A program made the translations under genes and the position numbers. Source: Amycolatopsis sp. 2-15 (GTDB taxonomy: Bacteria; Actinomycetota; Actinomycetes; Mycobacteriales; Pseudonocardiaceae). Taken from it: 64,000 nucleotides of DNA. The notes beneath the pieces are model-generated. The model made no database searches and was not told the DNA's origin. It saw nothing but the letters and a program-made list of their open reading frames with translations. Below, piece after piece: positions 1-8,243 of the stretch. Each line of letters opens with the position of its first letter. The first letter of the stretch is position 1. Location: the NCBI RefSeq assembly GCF_030285625.1, contig NZ_CP127294.1:5304501-5368500 (forward strand), written 5' to 3'.

Positions 1-1473
1 GCCCACGCCAGCGGCGGCCCGGAAGGGCTGCGCCGGCACCGGGAATCCGGCCGGCTGCCCGTGCGTGAGCGGATCGAGCTGCTCGTCGACTCCGGCTCGT
101 GGTTCGAGATCGGCGCGCTCGCGCTGCCGGAGCTGCGCCGGGAAAAGCCGATCCCCGGCGACGCCGTGGTGACCGGGTTCGGTCTGCTCGACGGCCGGCG
201 CATCGGCGTGATCGGCATCGACTCCTCCGTGGTGGCCGGCACGACCGCCCCCATCAGCATGCGTAAGCAGGGCCGGCTCATCGAGCACGCGCAACGCCAC
301 GGGTTCCCTCTCGTCCTGCTGTGCGACGCCGACGGCGGCCGGATGCCGGACGTCTCCGGCTGGCGGTTTTCCGGTCTCCCCTTGGACTTCACCACGTTCC
401 TCAAGCCGCCGCCCGGCGAGCCGGTGGTGCCGAGGGCCGCGGCCGTGCTCGGCCCGAGCTACGGCGACTCCGCGCTGCACGCCTCGACCGCGCACTTCGT
501 GGTGATGGTGCGCAGCGGGTCGATCGCGCTCTCGGGCCCGTCGGTCGTGGAGCCGGCGATCGGCGAGAAGGTCACCGACACCGAGCTGGGCGGCCCGGCC
601 GCCGCGACGGAAGCGGGCAACGCGCACCTCGTCGTGGAGACCGAGGCCGACGCGATGGACGCCATCGCCGCGTTCCTGTCCTACCTGCCGCAGAACTCGA
701 CGCTGACGCCGCCGCTCGCCCCGCCGCGGCCACCGGCTCGCGACCCGCGTGAGCTCGAGTCGATCGTGCCGCTGGGCCCGCGCTCGGGCTACGACATGCG
801 CGACGTGTTCGCGTGCATCGCCGACGAAGCGAGCGTGCTGCCGTGGGCCGACGGCTGGGGGCCGGGCCTGCTGTGCGCTCTCGCGCGGATCGAAGGGCGG
901 CCGGTCGGGCTCATCGGCAACCAGCCGATCGTGCGCGCCGGGGCGCTGGAGCCGCCGACGCTGGCGAAGGAGCGGACGTTCGTGAAGCTGTGCGACACGT
1001 TCGGCCTGCCGCTGGTGTTCCTGCACGACGTGCCCGGCCTGATGATCGGCACCCAGGCCGAGCGTGGCGGCATCCTGCACGGTTACGAAGGGCTCGTCTC
1101 CGCGATCGCCGAAGCCACCGTGCCGAAGGTCGGGGTGGTGCTGCGCAAGGCCTACGGCGGCGGGCACTTCGCGATGGGCGGGCGCCCGACGAAACCGGAC
1201 TTCCTCTACGCGTGGCCGAGTGCGGAGCTGGGGTTCATGGCGCCCGAGACCGGCATCCGCACCATCCACCGGCGCCGGCTGGAACGCGTACTGGCCGAGG
1301 AAGGGCCGGAGGCGCACGCGGCACTCGTCGCCGAGCTGACCGAGGAGTGGATCAGCGAGGCCGAGCCGTGGGAGGCCGCCGCGCACCTATCGCTGGACGA
1401 CGTCATCGAGCCCGCCCGCACGCGGGAGGTCATCGCGACGAGCATCGAGATCGCCTCGGGAGGATTTGCGTGA
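1..1473 (+). CDS. Acyl-CoA carboxylase carboxyltransferase (beta) subunit, 5' end outside window
   Basis: This carboxyltransferase subunit moves CO2 from carboxybiotin to an acyl-CoA in the cytoplasm. The reading frame is open to base 1, and the residues before the GTG at 61 (GLRRHRESGRLPVRERIELL) match the conserved family N-terminus, so the gene begins upstream of the window. Both crotonase-fold halves are visible: the N-terminal half with GRRIGVIGIDSSVVAGTT, and the C-terminal half with the KAYGGGHFAMGG glycine-rich loop and the VFLHDVPGLMIGTQAE segment typical of acyl-CoA carboxylase beta subunits. The stop overlaps the next gene's GTG. The neighbours suggest a role in degrading an unusual acyl-CoA. 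The substrate (acetyl-, propionyl- or methylcrotonyl-type) cannot be told from sequence. Confidence 0.9.
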   Translation, partial: AHASGGPEGLRRHRESGRLPVRERIELLVDSGSWFEIGALALPELRREKPIPGDAVVTGFGLLDGRRIGVIGIDSSVVAGTTAPISMRKQGRLIEHAQRHGFPLVLLCDADGGRMPDVSGWRFSGLPLDFTTFLKPPPGEPVVPRAAAVLGPSYGDSALHASTAHFVVMVRSGSIALSGPSVVEPAIGEKVTDTELGGPAAATEAGNAHLVVETEADAMDAIAAFLSYLPQNSTLTPPLAPPRPPARDPRELESIVPLGPRSGYDMRDVFACIADEASVLPWADGWGPGLLCALARIEGRPVGLIGNQPIVRAGALEPPTLAKERTFVKLCDTFGLPLVFLHDVPGLMIGTQAERGGILHGYEGLVSAIAEATVPKVGVVLRKAYGGGHFAMGGRPTKPDFLYAWPSAELGFMAPETGIRTIHRRRLERVLAEEGPEAHAALVAELTEEWISEAEPWEAAAHLSLDDVIEPARTREVIATSIEIASGGFA

Positions 1474-2279
1474 GCACCTGGAATCCCGCCGCGGCCCGCA
1501 CCTTGCGGGTCGAGGTCGACGACACCGGCGACGGCTCGGGCGCGGTCGCGGTGCTCACCCTGGACACCCCGGGCAAGCTCAACGCGATGGGCCGCGACTT
1601 CTGGCCGGAGCTGCGGGAAGCGTTGGCCCACTTGGCCTCCGACGGCCGCACCCGAGCCGTGATCATCACCGGCGCCGGCGACAAGGCATTCTCGGCCGGC
1701 GGCGACATCGCGAGTTTCGCCGACCTGACCGACGTCGTGGCCAAGCGGGAGTTCCAGCAGGACTGCATGCGCACCTTCGCCGCGGTGGAGGAGTCGCCGC
1801 TGCCGATCGTCGCGGCCGTGAACGGGTTCGCGCTCGGCGGCGGGTGCGAACTGGCGCTGGCGTGCGACGTGGTGGTGGCCGCCGACACGGCGACGTTCGG
1901 GATGCCGGAGTGCGGCGTCGGGCTGGTGCCGGGGTTCGGGGTGCTGCGCGCGCCGTCGGTGATCGGGCGGCACTGGACGAAGCTCATGATGTTCGGCGGC
2001 GAGCGGGTCGACGCGGCCACGGCGTTGCGGATCGGCCTGGCGCAGAAGGTGGTTCCCGCGGCCGAGTTGATGACCGCCGCGCGCGAGCTCGCCGGGCGGT
2101 TCGCGGCGATGGCCCCGCTCGCCGTGGCCAGCGGCAAGAACCTGGTCAACCGCGGCGTCGACCGCGGCGAGTTCGACCATTCGACCGCCGCGCTCACCAC
2201 CCTGCACGCCACCGCGGACGCCGCGGAGGGCGTCGCCGCCTTTCTCGGCAAGCGGCCGGCCAAGTTCGAGGGCCGCTGA
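1470..2279 (+). CDS. Enoyl-CoA hydratase/isomerase family protein
   Basis: Crotonase-family enzyme of 269 aa that probably hydrates a 2-enoyl-CoA. The GTG at 1470 overlaps the upstream TGA (GTGA), and the protein from here has normal family length. The first oxyanion-hole segment reads FSAGGDI. NGFALGGGCELALACD supplies the first catalytic glutamate and FGMPECGVGLVPGFG the second, so both acid/base residues of true hydratases are present. The gene is translationally coupled to the carboxyltransferase upstream and overlaps the next start by one base, which puts it in a catabolic operon. Confidence 0.9.
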   Translation: MSTWNPAAARTLRVEVDDTGDGSGAVAVLTLDTPGKLNAMGRDFWPELREALAHLASDGRTRAVIITGAGDKAFSAGGDIASFADLTDVVAKREFQQDCMRTFAAVEESPLPIVAAVNGFALGGGCELALACDVVVAADTATFGMPECGVGLVPGFGVLRAPSVIGRHWTKLMMFGGERVDAATALRIGLAQKVVPAAELMTAARELAGRFAAMAPLAVASGKNLVNRGVDRGEFDHSTAALTTLHATADAAEGVAAFLGKRPAKFEGR

Positions 2280-3097
2280 TGACCGGCCGCCCGGACCCGT
2301 TCGTGGCGCTGATGCGCCGCTACGTCAACGACTACACCAACCGCCACGACGTGTCCGTGTGCGCGGAGATCATGGAGCCCGGCTACGTCCTGCGCATGGG
2401 CCCGCACGAAGTCGCCGGGCGCGATGACGCGTACATCCCGGCGGCGCAGCGGCAGTTCGAGCAGTATCCCGGGCTGTGCCTGACGGTCCACTCGATCGTC
2501 ACCGACGGCCGGAAACTGGCCCTGCGGTTCTCCGAACACGGCCGGCGCGCCCGCGACGGGCAGGTCGCCGTGTGGACGGGCATCGGGCTGTACCGCTGGA
2601 ACGGCCGCCGGCTGGAGACGAACTTCGTGGAGCAGGACTACCTCTCCCGCCGCCGCCAGCTGGGCTCCGGGAACCCCGCGCCGGTCGACCCGCCCGCGCC
2701 TGCGCCGTGGGACACCGAAGCCGAGCCGGCGAACCCCGCCGCGGAATCCATGGTGCGGCAATGGATCTTGGCGGGCGGGGCCGTTCAGCTCCAGGACTCC
2801 CCGGCCGCGGTCCGCTTCGACGACGGCGACGCCGGGCCCGCCTTGCTCACCGACGTCACGTCGAGGATCGACGAGCTGTTCTCCGCGGGCGAGCACGTCG
2901 CCTTCCGGATCACCGCCACGGGCGCCTACGCCGGCGGGCTCGGTCCCGACGGCGGCGACGCGGCCGTCGGCACGCCCGCGACCCTGCACCTCGTCGGTCT
3001 GGTCTCCGTCACGGGCGGCCGGATCGGCGGCTGGATCGTCCGCGACCGGCTCGGGCTGGCCCGCGGCCTCGCGCAGCCGGCCGCCGCCGGCTCCTGA
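2279..3097 (+). CDS. SnoaL-like (NTF2-fold) protein, two tandem domains
   Basis: Soluble protein of 272 aa with no export signal. Residues about 1-125 (VALMRRYVNDYTNRHDVSVC onwards) and about 155-272 both look like SnoaL-type NTF2-fold domains, joined by a proline-rich linker (PAPVDPPAPAPWDTEAEP). This fold is used by small cyclases, isomerases and hydratases acting on polyketide or steroid-like compounds, but catalytic residues are not conserved enough to name a reaction. The ATG overlaps the upstream TGA by one base, so it is part of the same operon. In this setting a lyase or isomerase acting on an oxidised ring intermediate is plausible but inferred. Confidence 0.7.
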   Translation: MTGRPDPFVALMRRYVNDYTNRHDVSVCAEIMEPGYVLRMGPHEVAGRDDAYIPAAQRQFEQYPGLCLTVHSIVTDGRKLALRFSEHGRRARDGQVAVWTGIGLYRWNGRRLETNFVEQDYLSRRRQLGSGNPAPVDPPAPAPWDTEAEPANPAAESMVRQWILAGGAVQLQDSPAAVRFDDGDAGPALLTDVTSRIDELFSAGEHVAFRITATGAYAGGLGPDGGDAAVGTPATLHLVGLVSVTGGRIGGWIVRDRLGLARGLAQPAAAGS

Positions 3098-3107
3098 GAG
3101 GACACTC

Positions 3108-4361
3108 ATGTCTGCCACCGAAAACCCCGCCGTCCCCGACGACCTGCTCGAACCGTCGGCGAGCGCCGACCCATACCCCGCGCTCCACGAGCTGCGCGCC
3201 GCGGACCCGGTGCACTGGAGCGAGAAGCACCGCGCGTGGCTGCTCACGCGCTACGACGACGTCTCGGCGGCGTTCCAGAACAAGGCGTTCTCCAGCGACC
3301 GCGTGCGGCCGCTGCTCGCCGCGCGCGCCGAGCGGCCCGACCAGCCGGAGGCGACGACCGCGGTGCTCGGGCTGATGGCGAGCTGGATGGTCGTCTCCGA
3401 CCCGCCGGCGCACACCCGGCTGCGCAAGCTCGCCGCGGGCGCGTTCAAGGGCCAGGGGATCGCGCGGATGGACGGCATGATCACCCGGATCGTCGACGAG
3501 CACATCGACGGTTTCCTCCGCGGCTCCGGCGCCCAGGACCTGATCGAGCACATCGCGTATCCCTTGCCCACCACCGTGATCGCCACGATGCTCGGCGCGG
3601 CACCCGAGGATCGCGACCGGTTCCGCGAGTGGTCCGACGAGCTCGCGCTGGTCGCGTTCGGCGCCGGCGGCACCGCGCGGGCCGAACGCCACGAGCGGGC
3701 GTTGCGCGGCCTGCGCGAAATGGACTCCTACATCCGCGAGCTCATCGCGAAGCGCCGCACCGACCCGGGCGAGGACATGCTCTCGGCGCTCATGGCCCAC
3801 GACGGCGACGCCGACCACCTCTCCGACGACGAGCTCGTGGCCATGTGCGCCCTGTTGCTGTTCGCGGGCCACGAAACCACGACCAACTCCATCGCCAACT
3901 CCCTGCTGGCGTTGCTGCGGCGGCCGGACCAGCTCGACCGGCTTCGTCGTGAGCCCGAGCTGATCGGGCCCGCGGTCGAGGAGCTGCTGCGGTTCGACGG
4001 GCCGATCAAGGTCCTGATCCGCTGGGTCGTCGCGGAGACCGCGGTCGGCGGCCGGACGATCTCGCCCGGCGAACGTGTCCACCTCGTACTCGCCGCCGCC
4101 AACCGCGACCCGGCGAAGTTCACCGACCCCGACTCCCTGGACCTCGGCCGCGCGCCGAACCCGCACCTGGCGTTCGGCAAAGGCATCCACGCCTGCATCG
4201 GCGCACAGCTCGCGCGGATGGAGACGAGGATCGCGGTGAGCCGGATCCTCGCCCGCCTGCCCGAACTGGCCCTCGCCGGCGATCCACAGTGGAAGCCGAG
4301 CCTGGCGTCGCGGGCCATGGAGACGCTCCCCGTAACGCACGGCGCCGGGAGGACCTCGTGA
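3108..4361 (+). CDS. Cytochrome P450
   Basis: Soluble bacterial class I P450 of 417 aa. The I-helix oxygen-binding motif is FAGHETTTNS, the K-helix ExxR is EELLRFDGP, and the haem-ligand loop is HLAFGKGIHACIGAQLARME, whose cysteine ligates the iron. Length is typical. The start follows an AGAGGA ribosome site (GAGAGGACACTC then ATG). A 3Fe-4S ferredoxin begins inside its last codons, so the redox partner is co-translated. It probably hydroxylates the hydrophobic compound that the surrounding acyl-CoA enzymes degrade. The substrate is unknown. Confidence 0.95.
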   Translation: MSATENPAVPDDLLEPSASADPYPALHELRAADPVHWSEKHRAWLLTRYDDVSAAFQNKAFSSDRVRPLLAARAERPDQPEATTAVLGLMASWMVVSDPPAHTRLRKLAAGAFKGQGIARMDGMITRIVDEHIDGFLRGSGAQDLIEHIAYPLPTTVIATMLGAAPEDRDRFREWSDELALVAFGAGGTARAERHERALRGLREMDSYIRELIAKRRTDPGEDMLSALMAHDGDADHLSDDELVAMCALLLFAGHETTTNSIANSLLALLRRPDQLDRLRREPELIGPAVEELLRFDGPIKVLIRWVVAETAVGGRTISPGERVHLVLAAANRDPAKFTDPDSLDLGRAPNPHLAFGKGIHACIGAQLARMETRIAVSRILARLPELALAGDPQWKPSLASRAMETLPVTHGAGRTS

Positions 4362-4552
4362 AGATCGGCCAGGTGCCCGACGTCTGCCAGGGCCACGCGC
4401 AGTGCTACATCATCGACCCGGACCTGTTCCCCCTCAACGACGACGGGTTCTCCGGCGTCGCCGCGGAACAGGAGGTGCCGCCGGGGGAGGAGGACACCAC
4501 CGAGATGGGCGTCGAGGCGTGCCCGGTCGCGGCGCTGCGGATCCTCCCGTGA
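4358..4552 (+). CDS. 3Fe-4S ferredoxin, P450 redox partner
   Basis: A 64-aa ferredoxin starting at the GTG that overlaps the P450 stop (GTGA). An upstream in-frame start would run into the P450 coding region, so the short form is preferred. Cluster ligands are spaced CQGHAQC (five residues between cysteines) and then EACPVAAL near the C-terminus, the single-cluster [3Fe-4S] pattern used by actinomycete P450 systems. It should carry electrons from a ferredoxin reductase (not encoded next to it) to the adjacent P450. Its stop overlaps the next start, so it is translationally coupled on both sides. Confidence 0.9.
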   Translation: MKIGQVPDVCQGHAQCYIIDPDLFPLNDDGFSGVAAEQEVPPGEEDTTEMGVEACPVAALRILP

Positions 4553-6465
4553 GCGCGCTGGACGTCCTGTTCACGTCGGTGCGGGTCGGCCGGCTGACGT
4601 TCGGCAACCGGCTCGTGATGGCGCCCATGGGCACGTGCCTGGACCAGGGCGGCTACATCACCGACGACACCGTGGCCTACTACCGGCGCCGCGCCGAGGG
4701 CGGCGTCGGCGCGATCACCGTCGAGGGCTGCCTGGTTTCCGCGGACACGGTCGGGCCCGAGCCGCGCCTGTGCGCGCCGGAGTGCGTGCCGGGGCTGCGG
4801 CGGATCGTCGAGGCGGTGCGCCCGCACGGAACCGTGGTGGGCGTGCAGCTCATGCACCCGGGCCGCCAGGTCGTGGCCGGCCCGTCCGTGGCACCGTCGC
4901 CGGTTCCGCTGAACTCGGCCGCGCCCACCCCGCACGAGCTGACCGAGCCCGAGATCGACCGGATCGTCGCCGACTACGCGCGGGCGGCGCGGTTCGCGGC
5001 CGAGGCGGGATTCGACTACCTGGAGGTGCACGGCGCCCACGGATACCTGCCGTCGAACTTCCTGTCGCCCCGGCACAACCTGCGCACCGACGGCTACGGC
5101 GGGACGCTCGAAAACCGCGCTCGGTTCTCGCTCGAGGTGGCGCGCGCGATCGTCGCGGCCGTGGACCTTCCGCTCGTCTGGCGGCTCAACGGCACCGACG
5201 CCGAGCCCGGCGGGTTCGACCTGGACTCGGCCGTCGCAGTGGCGAAACTGCTGCAGGATTCGGGTGTCGCGTCGATCTCCGTGTCCTCGGGCACCTGGCT
5301 GACGCTGCACGAGACGCTGGCGCCGATGGCGGTTCGGCGCGGCCACATGCGTCCGCTCGTCCAGGCCGTGCGCCAGGCCGTGTCCGTGCCGGTGATGGCC
5401 GTCGGCCGCCTCGACGACCCGGCGCTGGCCGCCGAGATCGTGGCCTCCGGCGACGCGGATCTGGTGCTGCTCGGGCGTGGACTGATCGCCGAACCGGACT
5501 GGCCGGATCTCGTGCGCGCCGGCCGGCTGGGTGAGGTGCGTCCGTGCATCGCGTGCAACGCCTGCGTGGACTTGGTCGGCCGCGGCGAGCGGGCGCGGTG
5601 CTCGGTGAACCCGGAGGTCGGGCGCGAGCTCACGTGGTCCGTCGAGGCGGCCGCGGCGCCGCGAAGCGTCATGGTGGTCGGCTCGGGGCCGTCCGGGCTG
5701 GAGGCCGCGCGGATCGCCCGGCTGCGCGGGCACCGCGTGTCCGTGTGGGAGGCCGACGACGCGCTCGGCGGCAAGCTGTCCGTGGCGGGCGCGGCGCCGA
5801 GCAAGCGGGAAGTGCTGCGGTTCCGGGATTTCCAGGCTCGCCGGCTGGCCGAGCTGGGGGTCGAGATCCGCACGTCGTCGCCGGTCTCCGCGGGGACGGT
5901 GGCCGAGGAATGCCCGGACGTCGTGGTCGTGGCGACGGGCGCGGTTCCGTTGGTGCCGCCCGTGCCCGGCATCGACGGGCCGGACGTGCACGACGCGCAA
6001 CGGCTGCTGCGCGGGGAAATCGCGGTGGCGCCCGGGACCCGCCTGGTGGTCGTCGGCGGCAGCGCGACCGGGTGTGAGACCGCGGAGCTGATGCGGGCCC
6101 GCGGAGCCGAGGTGACGATCGTCGAGATGCGCGGCAGCATCGGCCGCGGCATCGAGGCGATCACGCGGCGGCAGCTGGTGAAACAGCTGCGCCACGACGG
6201 GGTCGGCATTCTGACGAAGGCCGTGGTCGTCGGGATCGAGCCGGGCTCCGTCCGCTGGCGCCCGGCCGACGATGACACTGCGGCCGAGGAGACCGTGCCG
6301 GCTGATCTCGTCGCGCTGGCCATCGGCTGGCGCGCGACGGGACCGCAAGTCGCCGCCGAGCTCGCGGCCGACGGCGTCGACGTCCGCATCCTCGGTGACG
6401 CCGAAACCCCGGCCGATTTCGTGCGCGCGATCAACGCCGGCGCCGACACGGGGCTCGCCGTCTGA
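4549..6465 (+). CDS. NADH:flavin oxidoreductase / 2,4-dienoyl-CoA reductase-like flavoenzyme
   Basis: A 638-aa enzyme with the FadH layout. Residues about 5-340 form an Old Yellow Enzyme TIM barrel (NRLVMAPMGTCLDQGG; HGAHGYLPSNFLSP active-site region). A 4Fe-4S site follows (CIACNACVDLVGRGERARC). The last part is a pyridine nucleotide-disulfide domain with two GxGxxG-type loops (VVGSGPSGLEAARIA and VVGGSATGCETAEL). Such enzymes reduce conjugated double bonds of dienoyl-CoAs or alpha,beta-unsaturated ketones with NAD(P)H. The GTG start overlaps the ferredoxin stop. It is the last gene of the operon, consistent with catabolism of an unsaturated or cyclic hydrophobic substrate. Confidence 0.9.
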   Translation: MSALDVLFTSVRVGRLTFGNRLVMAPMGTCLDQGGYITDDTVAYYRRRAEGGVGAITVEGCLVSADTVGPEPRLCAPECVPGLRRIVEAVRPHGTVVGVQLMHPGRQVVAGPSVAPSPVPLNSAAPTPHELTEPEIDRIVADYARAARFAAEAGFDYLEVHGAHGYLPSNFLSPRHNLRTDGYGGTLENRARFSLEVARAIVAAVDLPLVWRLNGTDAEPGGFDLDSAVAVAKLLQDSGVASISVSSGTWLTLHETLAPMAVRRGHMRPLVQAVRQAVSVPVMAVGRLDDPALAAEIVASGDADLVLLGRGLIAEPDWPDLVRAGRLGEVRPCIACNACVDLVGRGERARCSVNPEVGRELTWSVEAAAAPRSVMVVGSGPSGLEAARIARLRGHRVSVWEADDALGGKLSVAGAAPSKREVLRFRDFQARRLAELGVEIRTSSPVSAGTVAEECPDVVVVATGAVPLVPPVPGIDGPDVHDAQRLLRGEIAVAPGTRLVVVGGSATGCETAELMRARGAEVTIVEMRGSIGRGIEAITRRQLVKQLRHDGVGILTKAVVVGIEPGSVRWRPADDDTAAEETVPADLVALAIGWRATGPQVAAELAADGVDVRILGDAETPADFVRAINAGADTGLAV

Positions 6466-6523
6466 GGGCCGGTCGCTCGCCGACGGTAGCGTGATCGCCA
6501 CGCGCCGGGCCCTCGGCCGGTGG

Positions 6524-6552
6524 TTGACTAATCGGTCGTTTGGTAGATTGAT
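6524..6552 (+). promoter_or_regulatory. Candidate promoter and operator of the TetR gene
   Basis: A TTGACT -35-like hexamer (6524-6529) is followed by the 12-mer CGGTCGTTTGGT (6533-6544) and a TAGATT/ATTGAT stretch that could serve as -10. The same 12-mer occurs exactly before the alpha/beta hydrolase at 8175-8186. Its position inside the promoter, about 60 bases before a TetR gene, suggests the binding site of that regulator. The regulator-site link is inferred. Confidence 0.5.
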
Positions 6553-6602
6553 GGTTTCGAAGGTCCGCTCGTGCCCAGTGCGCCCGGCGGCGAAGCTCAC
6601 GA

Positions 6603-7310
6603 ATGAGGGTGGTCCGGGTGCGGCAGCCGGCGGGCAGGGCGGAGAGGCGCGGCGGTGGTTCGCGCAAACCCCGTGAGGAACGGTGGGCGGAGCTGTTCGC
6701 GGTCGCCACCGAGGTCTTCTACGAAAAGGGCTACGAAGGCGCTTCGCTGCAGCACATCGCCGACCGGCTGGGGCTGCTCAAGGGCAGCCTCTACTACTAC
6801 ATCCACTCGAAGGAAGACCTGCTCTTCGAGGTCATGAGCGAGGTCCACCGCCAGGGCCTGGCCAACATCGTCGAACTGGCGAGCCGGCCGGGCGACCCGT
6901 TGCAGCGGCTGCGCAACGTGGTGATCGGGCACGTCGACCACATGTGCAGCAACCTCACCGGGACCACCGTGTTCCTGCACGAGATGGCGGCGCTGCCGGA
7001 GGAACGGCAGGCCGAGATCCTCGGCGGCGAGCACGCGTACCGCTCGGTGTTCCTCGACCTGGTCCAGAAGGGCAAGGCCGAAGGCCTGGTGCGCGCCGAC
7101 ATCGACCCCAAGCTGGCGAGCCTGTCGATCCTCGGGTCGGTGAACTGGGTGTACCGCTGGTTCCGGCCCGGGGGCGAGTTCACGCCGAAGCAGATCGGCG
7201 AGCACTTCGCGGATCTGATCGTCCACAGCCTCGCGGCCGACGGCGTGCTGCCGGCCGCGAAGCCCGCCAAACCCAAGCGGGGCAAGAAAACCACGGCGCC
7301 GGAAAGCTGA
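6603..7310 (+). CDS. TetR family transcriptional regulator
   Basis: A 235-aa repressor. The N-terminal HTH is clear: EERWAELFAVATEVFYEKGYEGASLQHIADRLGLLKGSLYYY, with the family YYYIHSKEDLL recognition helix end. The ligand domain resembles acyl-CoA- or steroid-responsive regulators of the KstR2 type in general layout. The ends are basic (an arginine-rich N-terminus and a KPKRGKKT tail). A repeated 12-bp motif lies upstream of this gene and of the convergent hydrolase, which suggests that it represses both itself and the catabolic genes. An acyl-CoA intermediate is the likely inducer but is not shown. Confidence 0.9.
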   Translation: MRVVRVRQPAGRAERRGGGSRKPREERWAELFAVATEVFYEKGYEGASLQHIADRLGLLKGSLYYYIHSKEDLLFEVMSEVHRQGLANIVELASRPGDPLQRLRNVVIGHVDHMCSNLTGTTVFLHEMAALPEERQAEILGGEHAYRSVFLDLVQKGKAEGLVRADIDPKLASLSILGSVNWVYRWFRPGGEFTPKQIGEHFADLIVHSLAADGVLPAAKPAKPKRGKKTTAPES

Positions 7311-7352
7311 CTCGCCGCGAGCCGGGTGGTCCCGGCCCGCAGCGGGGGAGTG

Positions 7353-8153
7353 TCAGGCGTCGAGGAACTTCCGCAGCACCGCGTCGAACTGGTCGGGCTG
7401 CTCCAGAAACGGGCAGTGCGCGGCCTTCTCGATGATCTCCAGCCGGGATCCGGTGATGTGCTCGTGCAGGTAGGGCGCGTTGCCCGCCGGCACCGCGACG
7501 TCGTCGGCGCCGGTGACGACCAGCGTCGGGACCTTGATGAGCGCCAGCACGTCGCGGTAGTCCTGGATGATGAAGTCCCACGACGCCAGCGCCATCGCCG
7601 CCTGATCGCAGCGGCGCATCTCGGCCAGCGTGGCCTCGCGGTCCTCGGGCGAAAGCGCTGCGGCGAAGAACGCCGGCAGCAGGCTTTCCGCCGCGGCGCC
7701 GAAGTCGCTGCCGACCAGCCCGACCCAGCCCAGCAGGCCTTCGAGGTCGGCGAAACCCAGGTCCCAGCCCTCGGACTTGAGCAGTTTCGGGCTCGCACCG
7801 ACCAGTGTCAGCGTGCGCAGGCGGTCCGTGCCGAACAGCTCGACGTACTGCAATGCCGTGGACCCGCCGCCGGACCAGGCCATCAGGTGCACCGGTTCGT
7901 CGCCCGTCCACGCCACGACCTCGGCGAGATCCGCCGCCAGCCGCGCGGTCCGCTGGCCGCGGGTGGTCTTGTCCGACTCGCCCTGCCCGCGCGGGTCGTA
8001 GGACACGACCCGGAAGGAATCCGTGAGCGTCTCGAACTGCTTGCGGAACCACCACGTCGAGACGCCCCAGCCCGGCAGGAGCAGCAGGGTGGGGCCGGCT
8101 CCTTCGTCGCGGACGTGCAGCCGGGTGTCGTCACGCATCGTCAGGTCGGGCAT
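7353..8153 (-). CDS. Alpha/beta hydrolase
   Basis: A 266-aa alpha/beta-fold hydrolase. The oxyanion region is LLLPGWGVSTWWFRK. The nucleophile elbow reads HLMAWSGGGS, with serine after tryptophan and alanine in place of the usual first glycine. The acid is in VVTGADDVAVP and the histidine in KAAHCPFLEQPDQF, so a Ser-Asp-His triad is complete. There is no signal peptide, so it is cytoplasmic. It is convergent with the TetR gene and carries that gene's upstream 12-mer 22 bases before its own start, which places it in the catabolic regulon. An ester, lactone or C-C bond hydrolase role is possible. Confidence 0.88.
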   Translation of the reverse strand: MPDLTMRDDTRLHVRDEGAGPTLLLLPGWGVSTWWFRKQFETLTDSFRVVSYDPRGQGESDKTTRGQRTARLAADLAEVVAWTGDEPVHLMAWSGGGSTALQYVELFGTDRLRTLTLVGASPKLLKSEGWDLGFADLEGLLGWVGLVGSDFGAAAESLLPAFFAAALSPEDREATLAEMRRCDQAAMALASWDFIIQDYRDVLALIKVPTLVVTGADDVAVPAGNAPYLHEHITGSRLEIIEKAAHCPFLEQPDQFDAVLRKFLDA

Positions 8154-8170
8154 CGTTGCCTCACTCGAAT

Positions 8171-8190
8171 CTACCGGTCGTTTGGTGGCC
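8171..8190 (-). promoter_or_regulatory. Candidate TetR operator before the hydrolase
   Basis: CTACC and GGTGG form imperfect inverted arms around GGTCGTTT. The core CGGTCGTTTGGT (8175-8186) is identical to the sequence upstream of the TetR gene at 6533-6544. It lies about 20 bases from the hydrolase start, where a repressor would block transcription. Confidence 0.5.
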
Positions 8191-8243
8191 GAGCGTAACA
8201 GCGGGCGGGGCCACAGCCAAGCCGGACGCGTCGCCCGCTCGGG

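Noticed and set aside
4405..6600. Minus-strand open frame of 731 codons opposite the OYE-type reductase.
   Set aside because: Shadow frame: no domain, arginine/histidine-rich, and it spans the promoter of the TetR gene.
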